Source of the DNA: Lichenostomus cassidix
Taxonomy: Eukaryota > Chordata > Aves > Passeriformes > Meliphagidae
Length of the DNA: 64,000 nt
Direction of reading: 5' to 3'
NCBI GenBank assembly: GCA_008360975.2
Contig: CM039180.1
Coordinates: 9,267,122 to 9,331,121, forward strand
This document shows, one piece after another, positions 27,033-39,997 of the stretch (its first letter is position 1; every line of letters begins with the position of its first letter). A program made the translations under genes and the position numbers. The notes beneath the pieces are model-generated. The model ran no database searches. It was not told the DNA's origin and saw only the letters and a program-made list of their open reading frames with translations.

Positions 27033-29154
27033 GAAAAGTAATTTTGCCAGGATTAGTGATCAGTTTAGCAACAAAATAGGTTTTTCATTTGGTTTCTCTT
27101 GAAGAAAACCCCACACTACTTCTCTCTTTTCTCCACCTTTCAAATCTCACTGGAAAAAGAAAAAAAAACTCAAAAAAACTAAACAACCCAAAACTGTAGA
27201 GAATTTTTCCATAGATTCATTGATGATTGACACAAAACTTATTAGAAAGAAGAGAAGCAGGAACACTCCTGGTTCACTGTATCTAGAGTTCTGTAGATCT
27301 AGTTTTTTCTCTCAGAAGAGTTGATTCTTGTATTCGCTGAAGGAATTTCACCCTCAAAAGGCATTATCAGATAGCAGTTTCCCTTGTTGACCTGTGACAA
27401 GCCTGGCCAGATAATCTGGGAGAGATCAGAGAGACCAGATATGTTCCTCTCTGAATCCTGTACCTCTGTGGAGATGGTGGCTCTATCCCTGCTTACTTCA
27501 CTGTAATTCACCAAGAAAAGAGTCACGGCAGACAGAGTTAAAATCTGTTATAATCTCGAGGGAAAAATCACATCAGAAAACACAAGTAGATCATATTAAA
27601 ACACAACACGTGGAATTAGTAACTTCCACCATTTTCTAGACAGTGTCTCTAATATTTATCATCACTGACAGTTCAATCTATCTCAGATTTTAACTGTGGT
27701 CTCATATAATTTTAGAATTAGGCCTTAAGACAGGCATGGAAATAACATCAGCAGTTCAGGAAAGTTTACTCTCTAATACCTCAGTGATTTCTTCAGGGCT
27801 CAAAACTCATAGGTATTTAGACCTTAATTCACTGTTGCTTAATGGAAGGAAGACAAGGATCCTCACCAGCTGGGAAGGTGGAAGATAACTCTGGGAGCTC
27901 TTAGAGGAATAAAGATGAAACTGTGGAGAAGGGACAAAGGTGATATGGGAACTAGTCAGAGAGCATAAAATAATTCTAATATTCCACTACATGGGCCTGT
28001 TTGGAAGTACAGACTTTGAAAGTTTGGGGAATGGGCAGCCCACATGTAAATTTGGCGTATGTCTGTCAAAACAAGAGTGAGGAAAAGCATAAAGTTCATT
28101 CTTCAGATTTTCCTAGCAAAGAGCAACAAGGGATTGGAGTATCCTTGAGCCCTGAGGTGCTCCCAGGCTGTTATATTCCTTCTTTAATTTCAGCCTAACT
28201 GGAGGGTCAAAGAGACAGAAGCAAACCTGCTCACTTCTTGGAACTGCCAAGTTGTGTTTAGATAAACTCCACCTTCAGCTGAGTCCAGCCACTTCATGAG
28301 CATTCATTCCCAGTATTAGAAACCTCTGGGATTCACAACCAACCTTCTATTTATATAAAGCAAGCCCAGCCATACACGATCAGACAGAAAGATGTATCCA
28401 TCTGAGCTCTCCAGCTCCCTCCAGCAAAACTAAGCAATGGAGAGCTGGGCTTGCAATTCATGCTACAGCAGTACTGATTTCTACCTCCTGCAGCAAAACT
28501 CTGGAGTGAACTGGTCTTGCTTTCATGCAGAAGTGCTAACTTGTTGCTAGCACCACAGCTATATTTAAAGCTCTTTTCCTGAGGCAGCTTTTCTTTATTG
28601 TTGACAGTAAAATGGATGTGCTATGAAAAGAGATTTTTGTTTTCAAAGATTTGGGGAACAATGCAAGGACCACAAAACAGATTCAATATTCTTTAGACTT
28701 CTTTAAAATAAGCAAAACTAAAAATATGTGATTGATGCCCAAAGCATTTTTAAAAATACTGGAAGTACTGGCATTGAAGACAATGGTTTTTTCCCACAAA
28801 ACAATAGATTTTTTTTCATGCTCTCATAGCAAAATGTGCAATTTCCACCCTGTTCTGCTCAACAGAACCTGGTTAAAGCACTCCTCATGTCAGAATTTTT
28901 ACTGAGAAAGTCACTTGTATTATGAAAGCAACACTTTTTCTTTGAACAATATTAATTTAGAAAATGTCATTTTAATCATTGTTACTTGCATACTGGGCTG
29001 CAAAACTATGTGTGCAGGGAGAAGGACACAGGAAGGGATTATTCCCTTTATTCCCTTCCACCAGGTGCTTGTGAGTATGAAAAAGATGAAGCCAGACTCT
29101 TCTCCATCTCAGCAGCCAAAAATAGGAAATAGATAACATTCACAAGCTGAAGTA

Positions 29155-29262
29155 AAGGAAATTCCAACTGAATAAAAGGGAAAATAAAAATAAATATAAA
29201 ATAAAATAATAAATAAAATAAAAAGCAAATCAACCCAACAAAAACACAAACAAAATGGTTTT
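29155..29262. repeat. A-rich AATAAA-type simple repeat
   Basis: Irregular AAATA/AATAA units (29176-29225) are followed by A/C-rich sequence. It includes several AATAAA hexamers that are part of the repeat and lack a downstream GT element, so I do not call them poly(A) signals. Confidence 0.8.
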
Positions 29263-30025
29263 TGTTTTCAAAACTACAAACAAGTTTTGTTCAGGCTTAT
29301 CTAATGTGGAAGCTAACCCTGAGAGTGAGAGGGTGGACTGGAGAGCTCCAGCAGTCCTTAGCTCAGTGAATCATCCTATCAGTTTACAATTGCTTCATAA
29401 AGCACACCTTAAACCAGAATTATTGCTGTAAAATGCCATTTTTCCTTTCCCTCAACCTCATCTCCCCCTCCATGGTGACATAAGGAGTGTGTTGATTCTA
29501 GTGAAGTTAGTGAGGTGACTAACCCAAAATCAATAGTGGGGTGGGGCAGGGAGGGGGTGAGATTGCAGTGAGTAGGATCTTTTCTGCCAACGAGCTCACC
29601 AGGCAGCTGCACAAACATCCATGGATACAGGAGATAAAGCCAGGGACACTGTGTGGGAAGCAATAAGCAGGAGCATGGAGAGAGCTCTTTCAGCTCCAGT
29701 GCCTGTTCACGCCCTTTTAAGAATCAGTGATTAGTTACAGGTAACAACATTTTTGAGCTAGACTGTTGCTGAAGATGGTATAATTTTCTTTAAGAGAACA
29801 TCTCATCAGGAAGAGTTTAAAGCAGCAATCTGCTTCAACTGTTTATTAAACACTCCATAGTATTTTTCATAACCACTGAGCTGGTTGAATTCCTCCCAGG
29901 TAATTAGGTTCTATTGCTTGAAGTTCTCTGCTGCAACTGCCTACAATTAATGTATTCTTTTCTTTCCCTAATGACCACAAGACCTTGAATATCTGATCAC
30001 AGGCTTTGTAAATAAGGGGTTATTA

Positions 30026-30064
30026 AAAAAAAAAAAAAAAACAAAACAAAAACAAAGAAAAACA
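30026..30064. repeat. Poly-A tract with A/C tail
   Basis: About 18 A residues are followed by aaaacaaaaacaaag. No linked element is recognisable. Confidence 0.7.
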
Positions 30065-33000
30065 AGCACTCTGTTAAATAACAGAAAAAAATCCGACCAG
30101 GGTTGGGGGTTTTTTTGCACATTCTTTGCCTGAGCAGAAGGATGATAGTTTTATGGTAAATCACTGAGGAAAACTCAGCAAATATTTTTTTTTGTCAATG
30201 TGAGTTGCACCAGTTTTGTCTTTTGACAGCAGAGGAGTTAATTCTGCCTTTACCAGTGCCTGTTTTCAAAGCATTACAAACAGCTTTCAAAATCAGAAAG
30301 TACACTGCTCAGCAGGGTAGAAGACATGCCTTATGTTTCTTGAAGCACTCTTGATAAAAAATGCTCCTTTGCTGCAGCTTATATGTCACATGGAAAAAGG
30401 ATGGAAATTCAGCATGAAGCTTGAGAACTCCTTATTTTGGTTTCTCTTTATGTTTCTCTGAGATAGTTTAGAAAAGTAATGAAGATTACCATTATACACT
30501 TAATTGCGATTACTGTCTTTAACTGTGTTGCCTCACCCTTCTGATTTGAACTTTTTATAATTACTTACATTTTTTTTGTCCAAATAATGATCATAAACAT
30601 ATAATACAGATCACTCAAAAAATAGATGTACAAAAAGTTCTGTATTCTATCCTAGACAGCTCAGAATTTAAAAAAGAAAAAAGGATACATGATGATTTTC
30701 GGTGCTGCCTTGAGTAATGCTAGCTTTTTATGCTTGTTAAGCCTCAGTTCCTTCTTAACCGAAAATAATGGTACTATCCTTTCTAAATTTTAGGGGTTTG
30801 CTAACTATCACTAGCATTATTATTATTATTAATGGAAACAAACCAAAATTTTACAAAGAACAAATAGTGCAAGCTGCTGAAAGTATTTATCACAAAAGGT
30901 CTGAGATAGAAATTTTGATTATTTTGATGGGAGTTTTAACTGTTAACTGACAGCATGATGGACACCTCAGGCTAAATTCTATTTAATGTAGAAAGCTTCC
31001 TTGGTCAGAGTCATTCACTTAAAAGTCTGCAATTTTCCCTGCAGCCAAACTATTTTGGGGAAGAGGAATGAAAATGTGCAGATGAATCAAACTGGTGTTC
31101 ACCTAAGTTATGATGCATACATATGCTCAAATTTCAGATGTGAAGACAGTAAAATGTATAGATCTGACTGATAAAGATACCAATAGAGAGACCTTGTGAC
31201 TTCAACACTGAGTGGGACATGAATTGAACAGCACTCAGAGACCTGAGCTTCAGCAGTGGATCCAAGTGTTTTGCTTGTGAAACCTCATGCAAGGGGACAC
31301 TTGTGGTACCTGTGGTCAGGAGGGAGTAAAATTGTGCTGAAACAACATCAAAGACAAAATATGGTCTTCAGCTTCTTTGGCCATGCAACCCTGTATTTCA
31401 CAATGATAATCACTACGCAGAAATAATTAGCACAAGCACCAATCAATAAGTCTGTTAATATTCATATGAGTATGATTATGTTGTATTTTCCAATTCAGAT
31501 AGGCAAGTTGATCATTCTTTCAGGGAAGAAAACTCAGGTCAATTTTACGTTATGAATTCAGATATTGTACTTTGAATTTAAGAAAGCTGGCTCGTAGATT
31601 TTGGGAAAACACTTCCTTCCAGCAGTAGATCATAATCTGAATTGATCTTTAATGATTTTGTTAATGTTCATAAGCTAATCTATATCTCTACCTCAATACT
31701 TGCATATTTAAATATTTCTGCTTTTATTTTTATGCTTGTGTACTCAGTGATTTATTAGTTTCATCGGGAACTCAGTAAAAAGCTCTTCAAGTCACTAAAT
31801 AACGTCAAATGCTAATGAGAACAACTGACACTAGTCTTCAAATCCTATTTTTTTTCTCAGTCCTCAATCTTTTAATATTTTGTATGTCCTTTCATCAGTT
31901 GAAATTATTTCCAATATCTTCTACAGCTGTTAATATTTTTACTGACCTAGATTTAAGAGACATATTCTGTGAGAAAATATACATCACAGACTGTTTTTCC
32001 TGACAGATGCAGAAACAATTTGTTGTGCATAAGGCTGCTCACAGATAACATTTAAGTTCCCACCTGACACTAGTGCTTCTGCAAAAAAAGAAAGAGGAAA
32101 AAGGAGTTTGATATGGTATTTTACTGTTCTTCACAAGTTTCTCTTCAGTGGTACTGTGTGTCTCAGTGCCATGGTAACTAACCTTGGCCTGGCACCAGCT
32201 TGGAAAGTCATTCTTCATGAATACTACCCTAAGGGACAGTGTATTTTCTTGGTTTTGAGCCAATTCCAAGCAGAGATTCAATAGTCCTACCATGTCTCTT
32301 TAGAGTTTCTAAAAAGACAATGCTGTAGTTTTAAAATATTCTTTATATCATCAAGACTCCTTTTGTGGTGACTGTTCAGGGGAAGGTATCCTTCTTCAGT
32401 TCACGTAAATGTGAATTGAAGGTTTAATAAACCTGTAGATCAGGTTTTTATTCAATCTTCTCTCTTACAGTATGAAAATCTTTCTGAATAAGTTCAAAAT
32501 CCAGGAGAATATATGTCCTGTTTTCCTAAAATCTGTCTTCATTTTTAGTAAAAAAAAAAAAGACCACCTTCTTACTTTCTGTACTAAATTGATTGAAATT
32601 GCAAGAAACTCCTGTGCAATTCCTTCAGGTATTGGAATTATGTAGTGGATGATGATCACAAATGCAATGCTACACTTTATTACAAATTTATGAGTATACA
32701 ACAGTAAGAGCTTGAAGTTTTTTTCCATTTCCCAGGTATTTTACGTTTCAAAACCCACCCGACAAGTGTTAAATCATATTATGCAAAGAATCTATGTTGC
32801 ACTTTCAGTTTGTGAGGTCTTGCAAAACCCTACTTTCAATTCCCATATGCACAGCTTTAATTTTTAAATGTAAATTATGAGCAAGACTTCAACAGTCATC
32901 TTCAAAAGAGCAATACTAAATCTCAGAGATTCTTGCAAAAATCATGAGTGTTGGCTTCAGTGCATATAGTCTAAGAAGCATTAACTCTCCAAACAAGATA

Positions 33001-34263
33001 CTGAAGTTTTTCAGTTGCCAGAAAGTAAACCTACAGGAGATGTCAGAGCATTAGCTCACTATGAGATACTCCTCTGTATTCATTTTTGAAAAGATTAATC
33101 TAATTATATAAGTTCTATTGCATGCATACTGCCCAGGAGGAGAAATGGATTTTCAATTAGTTGCAAAATAGTTGGGTTTCTTTTTATCTACAGATGGATG
33201 GTATATGCTTCAGTGACTTCAGAAAATGTAGAGGGAGTTTCTTAGCCAGACAGATTTCAACACCAACGTGTGTTTTCTTAGTCACCTTTTCTGGTGCATA
33301 CCATTTGAGAAAACTTTCATCAGAAAAGTTTTCCAGTTATGGTTAGAATTGATGTCAAATCTAAGTGAAGGCTAAGAAGTCGTAGCCTCAAAATCCTTTA
33401 CCTGGGACACTCTCAGACTCCAAAACAGGGAATAGAGTACCTCTTTTCTGTGTTGCACCAGGGAGAGGTGCTGGCATCCGAGAGGAATCAGACTGTGACT
33501 TTTTCTTCTCTTAAAAGTCTTGAGTAAATATTTTCTGTGATTATAGTGAAAATTTTCAGTGCTGCATTTGAAATAATTTTCCTCTTGCATCTCTGCTACC
33601 AGTCTATCATATTCTCCCATTACTGAATATTAGGCCCTTCTGTTTTAATAATATCCATCATTTCCAGCTCTCCTTACTTTGTGAGAGGACTTCTACCAAC
33701 TCTTCTATTCCCCATGAAAGTTCAGAAATCTCAGAAACATTTTTGCATTTTCACCCCAACAGAGGATTGCAACCTCTTCTGTAGCATCATTTTCCCTACC
33801 TGGAACATGGACTTGTAAATTTGACCTTCACCATTGTTTTTTATATTACATATTATTCCATCTGCTGAACTGGTTTCTTACCAGTTCATGACCACTGTAA
33901 ATAGGAACATATTTTCCCTTTCCCTTTTTCTTTCCATCATTTCAGTCTTCGTCACATATCTTGGAGTGGATTTACATGAACATTGTATTTTCCCTTTATT
34001 TTTTCTTCTGCTCTAGGTTTTTATATAATATTTTTTATTCAAACATATCTCTGTGGCGTTTCGCCATACACATCAGTTCAACAGTGCAATGAAATACCAA
34101 CTTTAGGATATGTCTGTTATAGCAGCTTGAGGGAATCAGCATTGCATGAAATAAAGAATAATGGCACTGCTGAGTGCTGGATGAGAGGGAAAATGTAAAG
34201 TATGCATTCCAATGAAAAGAAGGTACATCAGTCTATAAAGATTTCTGGTGGAAGGTTAAAAAC

Positions 34264-34352
34264 TTTAAAAAAGCAAACAAACAAACAAAACCCATAAAAA
34301 ACAAACAAAAAAAAGACAACCCCCCCACCCCAAAAAAAAAAAAAAAAACCAA
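34264..34352. repeat. A/C-rich low-complexity tract
   Basis: Repeats of AAAC (aaacaaacaaac) are followed by a C run (ccccccc-a-cccc) and a run of about 17 A. It looks like the opposite-strand counterpart of the T/G-rich tracts elsewhere in the window. Confidence 0.8.
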
Positions 34353-37300
34353 ACATTTAACAGAAGACACTGGGTAGGAGCTTTAAGGTACGTTGATATT
34401 TCTCCAGACTGGTAACCTTAGGAACCATGTCCATGTTACTGTAAGATGCTTTCGGGCATCAGTCCTCCACAGACTGTAGAACTCTGAACTGTGCATAATT
34501 CTATGGAATACTCTGCAGAACATTTCTGTTCACCCCTCCTGAGCAAAATTTGGATTAACAAGTTTTTTAGTTTTGACTGAGCTTATTCCATATTTATGAT
34601 TAATGGAAAGAATCATCCTCCATTGCTCTGTTGGAGAGATTATGCAGGTAGTAGAATCCCAGTAGTGATTACAAGTATCCATTTTTATGCTAAAATTTCC
34701 CTAGGTTCTCTACAGCCAGCCCCAAAATACTCTGATGGTCCTGGAAGACAGATTTGCTTTTCTTTCATACATTAGTCACAATGAGCTTTGTTAGAATTAT
34801 CGCACCACTCACTGTCACACAGAATAGGCAATTTCTCATACTCTTATACTTCGTAGTCCTATTAGCAACAACAATTTCAGCGATCATTTGTATTTAATGA
34901 GAGAGAAATAACATCTCAACAGTGGGCTGCTACCACTGCACCAGGTAACATAAGTAGGCAAAAGAAAATCTATTAATATAAGAGCATACCTGTCTTCCAC
35001 ATGAACAGTCAGTGCAGAAGCTTTGCTCTGGTACCCAAGCTGTGCAGCACACACGGCTGTGCTCTCCAGTGTGTAGCTCCAGGGAGGTATGAGCAAGACT
35101 TTAAGCATATTTCACTGGAAGTGTCTCAGCGCTGCAGTATAAATCTGAGGGGGAATCTGGAAATCATGATGTGAGGAGTGAATAAGAACATTCTAACCAA
35201 AAACTTCCATCTCCAGCTATCGTGATAGTGTGCCTACTAGGTTTACAGCACAAAAGAGTGCTAGCACATTGTGTTAGCTTGGGCATGTGTATGGATGTAT
35301 TTGTGTATACAAATGCCATCTTCCACCTCCTTCTCAAAGAAAGCCTTATAGAGTTACATATGCCACCATGTGTTAAGTAATTTTTTTTTTGTGGGCTATA
35401 AATGACTTGGCCAAGCTGTGAAATGAAACAGCTTGTTCCACTGCACTAACAGTGCAGGCTCAGTGCTTATTGTCTGTGCAGTAAATGTTCGATGAGTCAC
35501 TCTCCAAACGAAGCCACATCATATGTGGTTCTTACACCGAGTCCTATTCACTGTGTGTACATCCTTGTGATAGGACAGCTTTATGACAAATGGAAAATAT
35601 CAAAATATACCAGTACTTGCACTTTTAAGTCAGAAACAGTGGTATTTTTTTCAGTTCAATTACCACTTTTTAAAACTTTAGCCTGTATTCGATGTATACA
35701 GATAACATCTACTCCCGAAGTTAGAATATTATCCTTGAACTGGTTTTCTATTTATCTTTCTAATGATATCAATTCTCGTAAGACCTGCATCTAAATTTAT
35801 CCATCTACCTTTGAAGTTTGTTTTTTTTTCTTTCACTAGACCATATGTCCAAAACACTACAAGGAATGAAAAATCACTACTTAAACAGCCTTCTGCCAAA
35901 GCAAATAGGGAAGATCCTAGGTGTTTCTGTTATGCAATGTTCTTGGGTTTACTTTTAAATGCAGTATGACTGGTTTTGCTTCTGCCTGACCCACAAGTTC
36001 AGCAGACTTTATATAAATAAACTTTCTTTTCATGTCACTCTGATCACTTTTGAATGCTCAGCAGCTTTCCTAACAGAAAACTACTTTTTGGAATTGCAAC
36101 CTGCAAGTACTTTGGTTGCATTGCTTTCATTTTCGTCTTGTTTTTAGGGAATATATTGTTCTTACAACATTCTCTAAGCACTCTATATTTTAATTTAGGT
36201 TGTTTACATCCCAAGTACAAAATATTCCATCCAAATTATTTGTCTCTTTGTATTCACAAAAGTAAGTACAGTAAATGCAAAACCTACTTGGCAATCTAGT
36301 TTTCCCCCTTCTGATACTGTGCTACAGAAGACTTCTGAATTATTTATAATTATTTTATCCTCTTTTTTATATCTTTAAGGTCATTTTGTATTATATTTTG
36401 CTACCATCCATGGGAGTAATTTTCCTGCCCTTAAAGTGCTTATATTATTTCCAGTATACTTTCATCATATTGTAACATAAGCCAAATGGACTTTAATCCA
36501 TTTCCTAGGATTTCTATTATTTCAAGCCAGAATGTCTAATTTCTCAAAATCAAGCAGACATGTAGAATAAGTAAATCTGTTGTAATATTCACATCTTCAT
36601 ATGTATATTCAGAGTGAGAAGGTGTAAAATTCTTCATTATTTTGACACAGAAAGAGAAGGTTGGCTCAGAAGGGATTTTGTAATTTCAGACTATATTGTC
36701 AAACTCTAAAAAACTTGCATATCAAAACTAAAAAAAAAAAGATTAAAAAATGTCTTTACCGTGAGAGAGGGAAAGGAGCTTAAAATCTGTCATATTTTAA
36801 ATGAGAACCTAAGTAAATCTAGTAAAATCCTCCCTGGTTTTGTATAGGTGAGACACATTTTCTGTTTCCATATTGACATGGTAAAAGAGTGCAGACTCAG
36901 TTGTCCTACTTTAACAAAATATTTATGCTGTGTTACACAAAGATTATTTTAGCATTGGGCAAATACTGGACTCTGCTTATGTCAAATTCAGACTTTTACA
37001 GGCAGTTTGCAATTTTTCTTCCTTTAGCAACACCTTTTCTCCTTGGTAAAGCTGCAGTAGAATAAGCTTAAATAATCAAGGTTCAGGTTGCTCTCTATGT
37101 ATGACATTAGTTTTCTTCTCCCTGTATGAACTTCTGTTTATACAAAAAGCCAGGGCAAAGTGTGCCTTTCATCATCAAAATTTCAGATGTGCTGTGGCAA
37201 GCCATCTTTTATGCAGCTGAATCTGCAGCGTCTGATATGTCTCATTATGTAAGATGCTAAAATTGTGAAGACTATGAATATATATTTAGACTTGGGCAGT

Positions 37301-39963
37301 GATTTATGGTGAGGATGAAATGGAACAAAGGTGGTTGAAAAGAGCTTTGCCTTCTGCGACTGTATAGTTCCCCTTTCAGATCCAGGCTGCACCTACCTTT
37401 GAAGTTCAATTAAAATCACAAGAATAATTTCAACCATAGTTTACTCTCACTAAATTTATGGAAAATTATGAAGCTGTAAATTTTAATTTTGATACTTCTA
37501 GCCTAGTTTCATTATTAAAAAATCTGTTTTCTAAATGAAAACCATTAACTTGCCTCTCATCTATCACAGAAAAAAAGGCAGGCATCTTCAAAAGCATTCT
37601 TCCATCCAAAACAGAAAAGGTCAAATAGGTGATTCTTATTGCCTAAAGAGTTTAGGGAGTTTGTATTAGACAGAAACACTTCTTTATGGTTACCCCTGTC
37701 ACTAGTTTTTTAATTCTAAATCAAAGCTAAAGTTTGGGGAAATCTGCAAATTTGAAGGAATTGCAGAGAGGATGTTGATAGAACATACAGTTTAGAACAT
37801 CAGAATTTGCTTCCACAGAAGTGGAAGATATAAATAAAAGATAATCTAGTAGGAGGTACTGTGAGTTAGTTGTGTAAATATTATGACCTCCCTCACCTCA
37901 TTTTCATGCTATTCCTACCAACCACCAGTCAAATGCACACAGGTATTCTGTGTTCATGTTCATCATTGAAAGCAACCTGTGGAGTAATCTCTGTTCACTT
38001 AAATATGATATTTACAGGCCTCCTGAATTTCTCTCCATTTATTCCAAATATCTCTATGGTACAGGGACAAGTCTTGCTAGAACACTGGAATATTGGAAAA
38101 AGAAATCTTTCTGGAGATACCTGTGATCCCCTACACTGTCCTCTAAATCACTGGCTTGGGCAACTTTTGATACTGGTGAAACTTTTTGCATAGATTCACC
38201 TCCTCTAACATTATTCCTTCATTATACTCTTCCCACTGCCTCACGAACGTTTTCTCACAACATTTTAGAAAGTCACACAACCGAAATAAAGCTGGTTGAA
38301 ACAGGATTGGTACAAGTACATGTCTTTATTTTTCATATTTGAGCATATTGTGAAGTATCAGTGTTATTTTCCCACACACCATATTATTTCAGATCAAGAG
38401 TTTTTACATATGGTATCAATGTACAGTGAGAATTGAATTTTGGTTTGGTTTATTTTTTGGGGTAGTTTTTTGTGTTTTTCTTTTAAAAAGATAAATAAAC
38501 CCTCTGAAAGGGAAGCACACACAGGATGATCAATAAATGGAACAGAGTTTCTGGGTTTTTTCTGGGAAATATTCCACACCTCAAAATCTTAACAGGCAAA
38601 AGACATTCTCTGTTTTCAATTATATTTTGTACGACAGTTTTGTTTCATCTTCAAAAAAGCATTTGGGGCATACAGGCTAAATTTCTGCACTGGTATACAG
38701 AAATTTCTCTCTGCAGTGAGCCTGCTAGGTCTGAGAATCCCACCATAAAGCTGTCAGCTTGTTCATATGCCTGAGCCTCAAAGTCAGCCACCCTCACTGC
38801 CCACAAAATTGTAAATTGTGCTTGCTGCAAGCAAAGTTCCTGAGTTCTGCTCCTCTCCCCCACTCCATGATTGCATGAGCATTGCATCCGAGGAGACTGG
38901 GAGATAGTAATGAAAGACCTTCTTTGTTCATCTCATAATTTATAGCCTGTTCTCAGCAGCCCACAGTTCAGGGTAAGGGGAGGGAAAGAACAAACAGAGC
39001 AGCTCCTTTGGTTCCTGTCTGCTCCCACCACGGAGCATCCCTGTGTCCCAGAGGGAGCCATTTATCAGGAGTGGAGCTCAGTTTGCCATCTCAGAGGACA
39101 GTGGCTGCCTGCACAGTGTTCCTACCTGTGTCAGGTGAGGGACAGAATAAATTATAATAAAACCTGAGCCCTTTTATAACACCACCTGGCCTTTCCACAG
39201 GAAGATTAGAGAAGTCTCTGAACACATAATAGGGACCCTTAACAGCTGGAGTTCCTCTTCAGAGCAGAGGTAAATAAATACAATCTTTCTCTGAACTTCA
39301 GTTTGTCCCATGAGCAGTTGATTGCACTGTGCAGAGCAAGCTGAGTATCCAGTTGCAAGGCGAGCAACAGATTTCAGAACATGCCTATATTCAACCTCAT
39401 ATTTATTGAGCTAGACCCATGAAATTAATCCCAACATCTATTTAAAGCACTGTGAGACAGGAGGAAGTAGTAGTTAAAACAGTATTAGATGTCTGATTTC
39501 TGACTGTAGGAAAAAAAATCAGTATCAAACCAGCCTACAAGAGAAAACTGGCAGTTTTCATGAGAAAGAAATATGTGTGCAAAAGGTAAAAGACCAAAAG
39601 AAGGTGATGATAAAACAAAACAAAACAAAATTGAAAGAACAGAAAAGGTTGGAGCCTGTAAATGTTGGGAAGCATTGTTTATAAAGGTTATTCATCATTA
39701 TTTTGGAGCAGTTTGCCGGTAGCTCATGCCCCAGCAGGAAGATGAAAGGCATCGTGAATACAAACAGCTTTTACTGCAAGTAACTTGTGTGATGGTTAAA
39801 AAAACCCCAGAAAAACAAAACAAAAGAAAATGAGAAAAATTTGCTTTAAAAAAAGATTGGAAGGTTTTGGCTGGTATTTTAACTTCTAGATATATATACT
39901 TTTAAAATTATACTGAATAATTTTACATTACCTTCAGTTGATGTTGTTTTGCTCTAGTACTGA

Positions 39964-39997
39964 AATATATATACTATATATAAATATATATATATAC
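39964..39997. repeat. AT dinucleotide run
   Basis: Interrupted (AT)n microsatellite. Likely length-variable between individuals. Confidence 0.8.

Noticed and set aside
29176..29225. Cluster of AATAAA hexamers
   Set aside because: These are part of an A-rich simple repeat deep inside an intron, without a downstream GT-rich element.
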